Positions 8,881 to 17,921 of a stretch of DNA of 54,464 nt are shown one piece after another. The stretch's first letter is position 1, and every line of letters starts with the position of its first letter. The notes under the pieces are model-generated. The model did no database searches, was not told where the DNA came from, and was given only the letters and a program-made list of their open reading frames with translations. Source of the DNA: Bryobacterales bacterium (lineage in GTDB: Bacteria > Acidobacteriota > Terriglobia > Bryobacterales > UBA6623). Made by a program: the position numbers and the translations under genes. The stretch covers positions 1 to 54,464 of the forward strand of contig JAPPMB010000117.1 in the NCBI GenBank assembly GCA_028819255.1, written 5' to 3'.

Positions 8881-9044
8881 TAGCTAGATAGCAGGGACTA
8901 AGGAGCCGAGTAACTCAATGTCGAGATATCATGCCGCCATATCGAGTTCTCAGACACAGCTTCACTACTCATATCTTGGTGTTGCTTCTGCTTCTGATAC
9001 GTAAACTTGACAATGCCTCTGGGAGGAATTCATCGAGACGGACA
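8881..9044. other. AT-rich spacer between two gene remnants
   Basis: No gene is seen. Base composition is clearly lower in GC than in the chromosome to the right of the tRNA genes. Confidence 0.4.
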
Positions 9045-9440
9045 CAATCTGACAAGAGAGAGAAAGTACTCAAGCCGCATCGAGATATCATTGGTCTAAG
9101 ACAGTTGATGAGAGTTCGGTTACAGTCGAGAGTCGCGACCAGCTGGTCATGGCAGGCGGCACAGGCAAGACCTTCTCATCGCGACAATTCGCGGACTATT
9201 ATCGTCGGACTCGGTGGCAGCGTACTAGGCCTAGTCCCGAGTCTCGTGCTCCTGTCTCACACTGTCCGAGAGTGGGCTTCGGACGCGGACGCGAAGCTGC
9301 AAGCTTTTGCCGTGTGCTCGGACTGGCAGGTGGGTCGGCGGATCCGGCGCAGCGACGACATGATTGAGATGGCTGCTGTTGATCGAAGGGGCAAGAATCA
9401 ATACGGCATTTTCACATTTGACCCTGCCGATCTGCGATGA
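9045..9440 (+). pseudogene. COG4889-type SF2 helicase fragment, frameshifted
   Basis: Pieces of one protein appear in two frames. Frame 3 has KVLKPHRDIIGL. Frame 2 has VESRDQLVMAGGTGKTFSS with a Walker A motif at about 9149-9172. Frame 3 resumes with VPSLVLLSHTVREWASDA and AFAVCSDWQVGRR. The order (KPHQ, QL-xMA-xGTGKTF, VPS-xALLSQT-xREW, FAVCSD-xxVG) is that of the helicase in type ISP restriction enzymes and related DEAD-box proteins. Two frameshifts and the loss of everything after motif II make this a pseudogene fragment. Confidence 0.6.
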
Positions 9441-9647
9441 GGTTTATCGAACGGTGGGAGCCCAAATTGTCGAGCCCGGGGAGATCGCCACAGACCGTAT
9501 AAGCCCCAGCCTGTTCTTCGTCGAGCTTCCTAAAATCCACTTGGGACCCACTTTGCTCTGGGAACTGTTCCGTTCGCCGAACTACGTGTCGCGCACGCAA
9601 ACTCCTAAAAACACAAGTAACTGTCAGCAATCCAAGAGGTTACGGGA
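9441..9647. other. Noncoding end of accessory region
   Basis: This stretch lies between the helicase fragment and tRNA-Cys. I saw no integrase gene and no partial copy of the tRNA 3' end elsewhere in the region, so tRNA-guided insertion is not shown. Confidence 0.4.
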
Positions 9648-9722
<75 letters not shown>

Positions 9723-9741
9723 GAGCCTTGCTTCCCAAGTC

Positions 9742-9818
9742 TGGAGCGGGAGACGGGACTCGAACCCGCGACATCGACCTTGGCAAGGTCGCACTCTACC
9801 AACTGAGTTACTCCCGCC
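9742..9818 (-). tRNA. tRNA-Gly (GCC)
   Basis: On the minus strand: acceptor GGCGGGA/TCCCGCT region, D-arm with AGTTGGTAG, anticodon loop TTGCCAA giving GCC, T-loop TTCGAGT and an encoded CCA. It is the first gene of a Gly-Cys pair. Confidence 0.96.
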
Positions 9819-9930
9819 GCTACGGCGTTAGTATAACATTCGAGCCGCCGGTTCGGGCAGGATCCGCCAGTCGCGCCCGTGCGGGACGTTCGCCCTGCCA
9901 GGCCCGTGGGCCAGGCCCTCGGTGTCTCGA

Positions 9931-9936
9931 TATACT
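9931..9936 (+). promoter_or_regulatory. Candidate -10 (TATACT) for the radical SAM gene
   Basis: TATACT lies 56 bases before the radical SAM start, in the tRNA-side intergenic gap. The -35 region is poor, as elsewhere in this window. Confidence 0.35.
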
Positions 9937-9992
9937 GAGACCGCCCGTAGCGGTGCCGGAACCATCCGGGCCCGCTCCTCCGGACTGTCGAA

Positions 9993-11012
9993 ATGCCCAA
10001 CGGAGTACTCCGCACCAAGGTGCGCCGCAAGCTGCTCGGCCTGCATCGCCGCGCCCGGGAGACTCGCATGGTCCTCAAGGCGCTGGGCGACACCGACCAC
10101 CCGGTTCTCGCGCACCTGATTCCGACCCGCCGCTGCAACATCTCCTGCGCGTATTGCAATGAGTACGACAGTGTCTCGCAGCCAGTGCCGGTCGAGGTGC
10201 TCTGCAGGCGGATCGATCTCCTTGCGGACCTCGGAGTCAGCGTCATCACGCTGAGTGGCGGCGAGCCGATGCTGCATCCGCAGCTCGACGACCTCATCCG
10301 GCACATCCGCGGGCGGGGGATCATCGCGAGCCTCATCACGAACGGATATCTGCTCGGTCCCGAACGCATCCGGAACCTCAATGACGCCGGACTGGAACAC
10401 CTGCAGATCAGCATCGACAACGTCGAGCCCGACGAGACCTCAATGAAGAGCCTCCGTGTCCTCGACATGAAGCTTGCGATGCTTGCCGAGCACGCCGACT
10501 TCGACGTGAACATCAACTCCGTGGTCGGCGCGGGCATTCCCAACCCGGGCGACGCCTACACGGTGGCGCTCCGGTCCCTCGAGCTGGGCTTCACCTCCAC
10601 GATCGGCGTCATCCACGACGGAGACGGCCAGCTCAAGCCTCTGGACAGGACCGAGCGGCGCGTCTACGAGAAGGTGAAGGCCCTCTCCAAGCGCGGATAC
10701 AGCCGCATGACGTTCTTCCAGGACAACCTCGTCGCGGGACGGACAAACAAGTGGTATTGCCGGGCCGGCGCCCGCTACGTCTACGTGTGCGAGGACGGAC
10801 TCGTCCACTACTGCTCGCAGCAGCGTGGAACGCCCGGGATTCCGCTTGAGGCGTACACCGTCAAGGACATCCGCCGTGCCTACCGCACGCCCAAGTCGTG
10901 CGCCCCGGCCTGCACGGTCTCCTGCGTCCACAAGGCGTCCGCGGTGGATTTCTGGCGGGACCCGCAGCCGTCTCTCGGGAGGGCCCGGTCCGAAGACGCC
11001 GTGCCTGCGTGA
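9993..11012 (+). CDS. Radical SAM protein
   Basis: This is an oxygen-sensitive [4Fe-4S] enzyme that cleaves S-adenosylmethionine to start radical chemistry; the substrate is unknown. The cluster motif C48-x3-C52-x2-C55 (CNISCAYC) is followed by the SAM-binding LSGGEPMLHP at about 89-98 and ITNGYLL near 117. The C-terminal third carries further cysteines (WYCRAG, VYVCEDGLVHYCSQQ, CAPACTVSC), which suggests a SPASM-like auxiliary cluster site. At 339 residues it has the usual size for such proteins. It has no signal peptide and is cytoplasmic. No peptide precursor or obvious partner lies nearby, so a peptide-modifying role is possible but unsupported. Confidence 0.85.
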   Translation: MPNGVLRTKVRRKLLGLHRRARETRMVLKALGDTDHPVLAHLIPTRRCNISCAYCNEYDSVSQPVPVEVLCRRIDLLADLGVSVITLSGGEPMLHPQLDDLIRHIRGRGIIASLITNGYLLGPERIRNLNDAGLEHLQISIDNVEPDETSMKSLRVLDMKLAMLAEHADFDVNINSVVGAGIPNPGDAYTVALRSLELGFTSTIGVIHDGDGQLKPLDRTERRVYEKVKALSKRGYSRMTFFQDNLVAGRTNKWYCRAGARYVYVCEDGLVHYCSQQRGTPGIPLEAYTVKDIRRAYRTPKSCAPACTVSCVHKASAVDFWRDPQPSLGRARSEDAVPA

Positions 11013-11033
11013 CGTTTTTTCCGGAGTGTCCGG

Positions 11034-12368
11034 TCACTCTCCTTCCAGCCAGCCGCAGTCGCCGTCCTCGGAACACAGGAAGACGCGGCTCTCCGGAATC
11101 GGGTGGTCACGGGCCCATTCCTCGCCGTTCACGAAGAGCGCCGTGGACCACGCCTCCGTGTCGATCGTCAGCGGGGCGATCACGGACACGGCCGTGAGTC
11201 CTTCGGCCGGCCGGCCCGTGCGGGGGTCAAGGATGTGTCCGTAGCGTCTGCCCCTGCTCTCGAAGAACTTTTCGTAGGAGCCGGACGTTGACAGCGCCTC
11301 GTCGCGCAGCGTGACCGTGACGGCGGTCTCTCCGTCCGTCCCGGGTCTGCGCACGTCCAGGTCCCACCCTGAATGCCCGCCCGGGGGCTCGCCGAAGGCG
11401 AACACGCTGCTCGTGCCGGAACTCACCAGGGCCGACTCGATGCCGTGCCGGCGGAGCACCTCGACGGCCCGATCGACCGCGTAGCCCTTGCCGATCCCAC
11501 CGGAGTCGAGAACGAGACCCGTCCGCAGAAACCGCACGACCCGCTCCTCGGGATCGACGACGAGGTTCCGATAGCCGGTGTTCCGCCGGGCCAGCCACAG
11601 AGTCCAGGGCCAGGGCGCGGAACCGCTGCCCCCGAAGAACCCCCAGGCCTTGACCAGGGCGCCGACCGTGATGTCGAACGCTCCCTCGCTTGCGGCCGAA
11701 TAGCGCTGACAGCTCGCAAGCAGCCCCGCCATCTCCGCAGAGACCTGCACCGGCCTCTTGGCCGCCTCCTGGTTGATGCGGCTCAGCTCGCTGTCCGGCT
11801 TGTAGTTGCTCAGGACGCGGTCGACGCGGCGGACCTCGTCGAACGCCGCTGACACCGCTCCGCCCGCGGCCTTGAGGTCGGGTGCGTAGCAGGCGATGCG
11901 GAACTCGCTTCCCATGACGACCGCAGTGGACTCGAGACGCTCGAGGCCCGCCGCGGCGCCCGACGCCGCGACATGTAGTGCCATCGCCGCGACCAGCGCC
12001 TTCACGCCCTTGCGGGCACGCTTCCTGATCCGCGCGAGCAGGGTTTCCATGCGTCTCGTATGTTCCTCGCTCATGTCGAACTCGAAGCGCAGTTCGGGGA
12101 CGTGACGCATGCGAAGGCCGCGCGCCAGCATCTTTCGAAGGAACGGGGTCGCGCGCCCCAAGGCACGAAGGGGCGCAGGGTCCGGCTCCTCTCCCGGCTT
12201 GGGATCCCAGAGGGCGACCCAGACCCGCGCAGAACGCTTGTCGGGGGACAGTGAGACCTTGCTGATGTGCACTGCCGCGACGTCCGGGTCCCGGACCTCC
12301 CGCGAGATGATCCGGGTCAGTTCCCGCTGCAGCGTGCTCTCGGCCCGTTCGTGTCGATGCGATGCCAT
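11034..12368 (-). CDS. RbfA-ApbE fusion: ribosome-binding factor and FAD:protein FMN transferase
   Basis: One uninterrupted frame encodes two families. Residues 1 to about 113 are RbfA-like: RDPDVAAVHISKVSLSPD, then LRKMLARGLRMRHVPELRF and FDMSEEHTRRMETLL. RbfA binds 30S subunits during late 16S rRNA maturation. Residues 145 to 440 are ApbE-like, attaching FMN to threonines of exported proteins: MGSEFRIACYA, LDSGGIGKGYAVDRA, HILDPRTGRPAE and IDTEAWSTALF (metal site). Between them is a basic stretch (RIRKRARKGVK) and a hydrophobic one (ALVAAMALHVAASGAAA) like a signal peptide. Internal ATG (METLLARI, residue 107) could give a separate secreted ApbE. No stop separates the parts, so any ribosome starting at RbfA makes the fusion. 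No infB or truB neighbour is present. Confidence 0.85.
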   Translation of the reverse strand: MASHRHERAESTLQRELTRIISREVRDPDVAAVHISKVSLSPDKRSARVWVALWDPKPGEEPDPAPLRALGRATPFLRKMLARGLRMRHVPELRFEFDMSEEHTRRMETLLARIRKRARKGVKALVAAMALHVAASGAAAGLERLESTAVVMGSEFRIACYAPDLKAAGGAVSAAFDEVRRVDRVLSNYKPDSELSRINQEAAKRPVQVSAEMAGLLASCQRYSAASEGAFDITVGALVKAWGFFGGSGSAPWPWTLWLARRNTGYRNLVVDPEERVVRFLRTGLVLDSGGIGKGYAVDRAVEVLRRHGIESALVSSGTSSVFAFGEPPGGHSGWDLDVRRPGTDGETAVTVTLRDEALSTSGSYEKFFESRGRRYGHILDPRTGRPAEGLTAVSVIAPLTIDTEAWSTALFVNGEEWARDHPIPESRVFLCSEDGDCGWLEGE

Positions 12369-12415
12369 CGCTGACGATCATGATGGCACAGGCTTTCCGG
12401 CGGGGTTGCCGTCTC

Positions 12416-12421
12416 TAGAAT
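12416..12421 (+). promoter_or_regulatory. TANNNT box (TAGAAT), leaderless-type, DUF3604 gene
   Basis: TAGAAT ends 9 bases before the GTG start. Transcription from it would begin at or next to the start codon. Confidence 0.55.
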
Positions 12422-12430
12422 GGTGGGGCC

Positions 12431-14401
12431 GTGCGCATCCCCGTGACCGCCCTTGCCTGCCTGCTGCCCCTGGCCGGATCGCTGTCCGGCCAGCAGCCCT
12501 ACGAGACCGGCGCCCGCTACCCGACCGAGAAGGACGCCGAGGCGCGCGCCGCCGAACTCGGCGTGGGCAGGGCCGAGTTCGAGGGACCCGTCACCGCGAC
12601 GGTAGGCGGATACGGCGAGTTCCGGCTCCGCTTCACTGTGGGCGAGGCAGGGATGGCGACCGGGGGAGGGCTCCGCATCGCCACGCAGCACGACTTCGAA
12701 TGGGACATGTGGGGAGGAGTGCGTCTCCAGGAGAGCGACCCCGGCCGCGCCAACTTCCTGACGTACTCGACGTCGACCGGATCGGCGCTGCGATGGACTC
12801 CTCTGAGACTGACCCTCGAGTACTTTCCGTGGCAGCGCGTCAACGAGTTCATCCTCGAGGGCGAGGGCCTGCGGCCCGGCGACACCGTCGACATCGTGTT
12901 CGGCGACCGCGGCTCGGGCTCGCCCGGAGTGGAGATCCAGCCGATGGACGAGACCGCCTTCGAGCAGAGGGTGTTCGTGGATGCGCTCGGGGACGGCGAA
13001 TTTCTTCCCTTGGCCGAGAGTCCCCGGCTGGAATTCCAAGGCGGCGCGGCTCGCGAACTGGTCGTGACCGCCCCGACCGACTGGGAGGTCGGGGAACGCC
13101 GCTGGGTCAACGTGTGGCTCGACGACGGTCTCGGCAATCCCGCGACGGGCTATCGCGCCACCGTGACGCTGACCGTCGACGCCGATGCGGCGAAGGTCCC
13201 GCGACCCCACGTCTTCCGCGAGGCGGACCGGGGCGCGCACCGCTTCGAAGGCGTGTCGTTCTCCCGCCAGGGCCGCTACAGGATTCTGGCCCGCGACAGC
13301 GAGGGCAGGGAAGGCCGCAGCAATCCCATCCTGGTCCACGACCGGCCACCGGAACTCCGCATCCTGTGGGGCGATCTCCACACCCACACCCGGTACTCGG
13401 ACGGCCGCGGCACGCCGGCGGAAATGTTCGAGTTCGGGCGTCGCTACGCTGCGCTCGACTTCTGCGCCATCAGCGACCATGCCTACATCACGACGGACGA
13501 GATGTGGGAGGAGATTCAGGAGACCACCCGGCGGCACCACCGGCCGGGAGAGTACGTCACCTTCCTGGGCTACGAATGGAGCGGCCCGCGGGAGGTCGGC
13601 GGAGACCACAACGTCTACACGACGGCCGACGAGATGCCGCTCTTTCGCAGCTTTCTGCAGTACAACTACCGCAATTTCCGGCAGTACCACGGTGCGGAGC
13701 GGCAGGCCGGCCACGTTGAGGACCTGTTCCGGGCGCTCGCGGAGAACTTCCGGGACGAGAATCTGCTGACCATCCCGCACTACGGCGGCCGGCCGGGCAA
13801 CCCCGAGTGGCACAACGAGAGGCTGCAGCGGGGCATCGAGATCTTCTCCGACCACCGCCGGTCCGAGGACTGGGTGTCGACCTTCCTGGAGCGCGGCCAT
13901 CGCGTCGGTGTCGTGGCGTCCACCGACAACCACTCGGGCAACGCCGGATACGGCGTGCGGCGGCGGGACGTGACCAGGGGCCGGGACGGGACTCTCTTCT
14001 CGCGGTTCAGCCCCGCCGAGAGAGGGACGGCTCTGCTGGCGGTGCACGCCGGGGAGCTCACGCGCGAGTCGGTCTTCCAGGGAATCTACCATCGCCGGAC
14101 GTACGCGACGACCGGGGAGCGGATCGCCGTGACGTTCGAGGTGGCCGGGGCGCCGATGGGGAGCGAGGTCCGGGCGGATGGCCCGGTCACCATGTCTGCC
14201 GCTGTCGCTGGCACCGACAGGATCCGGCGGATCCGCGTGGTGAAGAGTGGTAGGGTCCTCTACTCCGCCGACCCCATGGGAGACGAGGCCGCCTTCGAGT
14301 TCGTTGATCCCGACGGGGCGCCCGAGGGCGCCTACTACTATCTGGATCTCGTCCAGGAGGACGGCGAGAAGGCGGTCTCGAGCCCGGTCTGGGTGAACTG
14401 A
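12431..14401 (+). CDS. Exported PHP-type metallohydrolase (DUF3604)
   Basis: DUF3604 proteins contain a PHP-like metal-dependent phosphoesterase domain; substrates are unknown. A signal peptide covers residues 1 to about 20 (ALACLLPLAGSLSGQ). The N-terminal half is beta-rich. At about 313-324 is GDLHTHTRYSDG, the first PHP metal motif (H-x-H plus D). CAISDHAY, FLGYEWSG, a GGDHNVY motif and STDNHSGN supply further His and Asp ligands. GTG 12431 is preceded by a TAGAAT box. It is transcribed away from the RbfA-ApbE gene across a 62-base gap. The product is probably periplasmic or outer-membrane associated. Confidence 0.85.
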   Translation: MRIPVTALACLLPLAGSLSGQQPYETGARYPTEKDAEARAAELGVGRAEFEGPVTATVGGYGEFRLRFTVGEAGMATGGGLRIATQHDFEWDMWGGVRLQESDPGRANFLTYSTSTGSALRWTPLRLTLEYFPWQRVNEFILEGEGLRPGDTVDIVFGDRGSGSPGVEIQPMDETAFEQRVFVDALGDGEFLPLAESPRLEFQGGAARELVVTAPTDWEVGERRWVNVWLDDGLGNPATGYRATVTLTVDADAAKVPRPHVFREADRGAHRFEGVSFSRQGRYRILARDSEGREGRSNPILVHDRPPELRILWGDLHTHTRYSDGRGTPAEMFEFGRRYAALDFCAISDHAYITTDEMWEEIQETTRRHHRPGEYVTFLGYEWSGPREVGGDHNVYTTADEMPLFRSFLQYNYRNFRQYHGAERQAGHVEDLFRALAENFRDENLLTIPHYGGRPGNPEWHNERLQRGIEIFSDHRRSEDWVSTFLERGHRVGVVASTDNHSGNAGYGVRRRDVTRGRDGTLFSRFSPAERGTALLAVHAGELTRESVFQGIYHRRTYATTGERIAVTFEVAGAPMGSEVRADGPVTMSAAVAGTDRIRRIRVVKSGRVLYSADPMGDEAAFEFVDPDGAPEGAYYYLDLVQEDGEKAVSSPVWVN

Positions 14402-14453
14402 GCGCGCGCCGCGCCGGCCTTCGCAACCCGCGCTTCCGGGGTCGGCCGGAGGG

Positions 14454-17400
14454 TCAGAATATGATCCGCAGCGCCATCTGGACCTGTCTGGGCGGCCGGA
14501 AGCTGCGGGTGACCGTGCCGAACGCCCCCGAACCCAGCGTCACCTGCCCGCCGCCCGTAGGCAGTCCGAACGTCGGCGTGTTCGAGATGTTGAAGAACTC
14601 GGCCCGCAGCTGTGTACGCACCCGCTCGGTGATGTCGATGAACTTGCTGAGGGAGATGTCTCCGTTGGTGTTGATGCGGTTGCGAAGGGCGTCGAAGTAG
14701 CGCGGCGCGCGCCCGATCTCGAACTGGCCCGGCTCGGAGAACGCGTCGATGTTGAACCAGCGGCTCGGCGTCGGGTTCGAGACCTTGACCGCGTCCTCGT
14801 TCGCGATGTTCGTGCGCTTCAGGCTGTACCCGAACGCTCCCAGCGTGTTGGGAGCCCGGATGCTGATCGGGACTCCCGAGCCGAAGCGCAGCGTGCCCGC
14901 GACCTGCCAGCCGCCGATCGCCATGTCGAGGGCCTTCGGCATTCCGCCGCCGACCGCCCGGTCACGCCCCACCGGCAGCTCCCAGATCAGGTTGGTCACG
15001 AAGTCGTGCGGGATGTCGTGCGCACTGATCGAGTAGTCCGCGCCCGGGTCGAACTGGTCCCTGAGTCCGTCCCCGATGAACCAGCCCTGGTCTTCCGAGG
15101 CGTTGTCGCGGGTCTTGGACCACTGGTAGCTCGACAGGACGGTCAGGCCCCTCGAGAATCTCCGGGTCAGCTTGACGTAGAGAGCGTTGAATCGCGAGTA
15201 GGCGCCCTTCTCGCTGCGGGGGGTTCCGACGCTGTTGAAGTGCGGATACAGCCTAAGCAGCCGGTGCCGCGGCGTTGTCGCGCCCGTGTTCGGGCCGGCT
15301 GTCAGCACGCCGTGAAAGGGGTTCGGCACCCGGTTGTTCAGTGCCTGGCCCTCCGAGAGGTACTGGGACGGCACCTGGTTCATGTTCCGGCCCGCTCCGT
15401 ACGAGTACTTCCGCCCGGTGTTGCCCGTGTAGCCGATGTCGAAGATCATGCCGCGGCCCAGTTCGTACTGCAGGTCCAGGCTGTAGCTCTGCAGGTAGGG
15501 TGTGGGGTTGTCGTGCCTGAACGCCTGAACGCCCAGACCCGCCTGGGTCAGGAGCCCGTCCGCGCTGCCGGTGGGCTGGGAGAGGCCGTTGGGAAATGGG
15601 TTGCTCAGCAGATTCACCGGCACCTCCCCTTCCGGGTTCAGGACCCACGGAGTGGTGCGGTCGTATCCCGGCATGCCCGAGATGCCGTCGTCTACGAGGG
15701 CCTGTGAGTACGAGATGCCGTAACCGGAGCGGAGCACCAGCTTGTCCGTCAGCTTGTAGCTCAGGCCGATCCTCGGCGCCCAGTCCTTGGTGTCCAGACC
15801 GGTGAGGTTCCGGTAGGAGCCGTCGGAAAAGCGGAATCCGCCGCGAAGATCCAGGCCCGGGACATCGGAGTCGAGCGGGCTGGCGGCTGAGTAGTCGAAG
15901 TAGCCCTGCCGGTCGTATCGCTCGGTCCGCCCGTACTGCAGCTCGTAGCGCAGGCCCAGGATCAGCGTGAGCTTCGGAGTCGCCCGCCAGGTGTCCTGCG
16001 CGTACCAGCCCATGTAGACGTTCTGCTTGGCCGGGTCGGCCGACAGGCGGGCCGAGCCTCCGCCGACACCCAGCAGGAGCGACGCCATGGAGTTTCCGAC
16101 CACGCTGGAGTTGCCCACCGCCACCGGCCCCGTCGTCGGGCCCCTGCCGAATCCCATGGACTGCGTCCTCCGGTCGAAGAAGTTCTGGCGCTGGAACTCG
16201 ATGTTGAATCCGAACTTGAGGGAGTGGTTTCCGCGCTCGTTCGCGACGGTGACGCCCCCGGAGTGCGTGCGGCGGATGTTTCCGAAGAACCGCGTTCTCC
16301 CGAGCGTCAGGTACTCGCTGACGCCGTACTGGCCGAAGTCCCGGTTCTCAAACTGTTCGGCGTATGCGGACGAGTAGCCGAGGTCCTCGAGACCGACCCC
16401 CTCCGACATGCTGATGAGGTTCGCGGTGCGGTGGCCGCCTCCGGATCCCGCGTTGAAGTTGATGACCCAGGTCGGGCTCGCCACATAGGTGTTGTTGACG
16501 CTCACGCTGTAGAACGGCTGGTCGTTGAGGAATCCCCGGTCCGCGGCGTTGTTGAAGAACCTGGCCTGGTGGTTGGTGATCAGGCTCCGGCTCACCCGGA
16601 AGAATGTGCTGAATTTCGACGTCGGAGCATAGTCGAACCGACCGTTCCACTTGTCCTGAAGCAGGTTTGACGGAGCGGTCTTGAAGAAATTGAGGGCGTT
16701 GGTCACCGGGACGCCGGCGACGTTCGGGGACGGCATGAAGCTGGTGATGTTCCGGCCGATCGGGTCCATCCTGGACGCGGGGACCATGTTGCCGGCGAAG
16801 CGGTCGCGGATGAACCCGTCGCCGTCCGGATTCGGCCGGGTGGTGAACGGGTCGAAGATCTCCTGCAGCGAACCGTCGCGGTTGCGGCTCTCGCTGAAGT
16901 CGCCCGCCCGCTCCAGCTCGGTGGGCACCGTCTGGTTGGTGGATGCGGAGGCAGGCTGGCGCATCGCCTCGTAGCCGAACTGGAAGTAGATGCGCTTCTG
17001 CTTCCAGATCGGTCCCGACGCGCTCACACCGTACTGGTTGCGCTTGAATTCGGGCTTGGGGTTGCCTGCCCTGTTCCGGCGCCACTCGTTGGCGTCGAGG
17101 TTGTCGTTGCGGTGGAACCAGAACACGTTGCCGTGGAACTCGTCGCCGCCTCCCTTGGTGACGACGCTGACGACGCCGTTGCCCACGCGGCCGTACTGGG
17201 CGTCGTAGGTGTTCCGGGAGATCTGGATCTCCTGCACCGCGTCGACGGACGGGGTGCCGAAGTTCGCGCCCCAGTCCCCTGCGCCGCCCTTGTTGCTGAC
17301 GCCGTCGATCGTGATCGTGTTGCTCGCCTCGCGTCCGCCGTTCATCGAGAACAGGGCCATCTCCTGGTCGTTGAAGCGGTCCTGGACCGAGCGCCGCCCG

Positions 17401-17921
17401 GCATTCTGGAAGGCCGACATCACGCCGGCGTTGGCATGGACGAGCAGCAGCGGGTTGCGGAAGTTGAGCGGCAGTTCGGTGATTTCCTCGCTGTTGAGAT
17501 CGCTGGTCTGGTTGGCCGACTGCGTGTCGAGCAGAACGGCCTGCGCGGTGACCTCGACCGTCTCCGTCACCTCGCCCAGCTCCAGGGAGGCGTTGATCTC
17601 GGCGTCCTGGCTGCCTTGCAGACGGATGTTGAGGCGCACGAAGCGCTTGAAGCCGGCAGCCTCGACCGCCAGCTCGTAGGTGCCGGGCTTGAGCTGAGGC
17701 ATCGTGTAGCGACCGGTCTCGCCAGTCGTCGTTTCACGGGTCTCGGCGGTGTCGGAGTTCATCAGCTCGACCTCCGCACCCGGGATGACGGCGCCTCCCG
17801 GGTCGGTCACCAAACCCGTCAGACTTCCGAACGTGACTTGGGCGCTGCCCGAGGACGCGGAAACCAGCAGTAGCGCGAGAGCGGCTACAGATGCGCTGGC
17901 GGCGAACAGGAGTCGCTGCAT
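14454..17921 (-). CDS. Oar-like TonB-dependent receptor, copy 1
   Basis: This is an outer-membrane receptor or transporter of the Acidobacteriota Oar/SusC-like type. ATG 17921 has AGGAGG 9 bases upstream; a frame extension to 17960 lacks one. The signal peptide ends near SASSGSAQ. Residues 28 to about 110 are a carboxypeptidase-regulatory-like domain (GLVTDPGGAVIPGAEVEL, LKPGTYELAVEAAGFKR). A plug domain follows (ELPLNFRNPLLLVHA, GGREASNTITIDGVSN). The remaining 850 residues are a beta-barrel ending QVQMALRIIF, with the terminal phenylalanine typical of barrel proteins. Length is 1155 aa, identical to copy 2, to which it is closely similar throughout. The ligand is unknown. Confidence 0.9.
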   Translation of the reverse strand: MQRLLFAASASVAALALLLVSASSGSAQVTFGSLTGLVTDPGGAVIPGAEVELMNSDTAETRETTTGETGRYTMPQLKPGTYELAVEAAGFKRFVRLNIRLQGSQDAEINASLELGEVTETVEVTAQAVLLDTQSANQTSDLNSEEITELPLNFRNPLLLVHANAGVMSAFQNAGRRSVQDRFNDQEMALFSMNGGREASNTITIDGVSNKGGAGDWGANFGTPSVDAVQEIQISRNTYDAQYGRVGNGVVSVVTKGGGDEFHGNVFWFHRNDNLDANEWRRNRAGNPKPEFKRNQYGVSASGPIWKQKRIYFQFGYEAMRQPASASTNQTVPTELERAGDFSESRNRDGSLQEIFDPFTTRPNPDGDGFIRDRFAGNMVPASRMDPIGRNITSFMPSPNVAGVPVTNALNFFKTAPSNLLQDKWNGRFDYAPTSKFSTFFRVSRSLITNHQARFFNNAADRGFLNDQPFYSVSVNNTYVASPTWVINFNAGSGGGHRTANLISMSEGVGLEDLGYSSAYAEQFENRDFGQYGVSEYLTLGRTRFFGNIRRTHSGGVTVANERGNHSLKFGFNIEFQRQNFFDRRTQSMGFGRGPTTGPVAVGNSSVVGNSMASLLLGVGGGSARLSADPAKQNVYMGWYAQDTWRATPKLTLILGLRYELQYGRTERYDRQGYFDYSAASPLDSDVPGLDLRGGFRFSDGSYRNLTGLDTKDWAPRIGLSYKLTDKLVLRSGYGISYSQALVDDGISGMPGYDRTTPWVLNPEGEVPVNLLSNPFPNGLSQPTGSADGLLTQAGLGVQAFRHDNPTPYLQSYSLDLQYELGRGMIFDIGYTGNTGRKYSYGAGRNMNQVPSQYLSEGQALNNRVPNPFHGVLTAGPNTGATTPRHRLLRLYPHFNSVGTPRSEKGAYSRFNALYVKLTRRFSRGLTVLSSYQWSKTRDNASEDQGWFIGDGLRDQFDPGADYSISAHDIPHDFVTNLIWELPVGRDRAVGGGMPKALDMAIGGWQVAGTLRFGSGVPISIRAPNTLGAFGYSLKRTNIANEDAVKVSNPTPSRWFNIDAFSEPGQFEIGRAPRYFDALRNRINTNGDISLSKFIDITERVRTQLRAEFFNISNTPTFGLPTGGGQVTLGSGAFGTVTRSFRPPRQVQMALRIIF

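Noticed and set aside
12000..12060. Frameshift or missed stop between RbfA and ApbE
   Set aside because: The frame is continuous with high GC at third positions through the junction. A sequencing error cannot be excluded, but nothing in the text indicates one.
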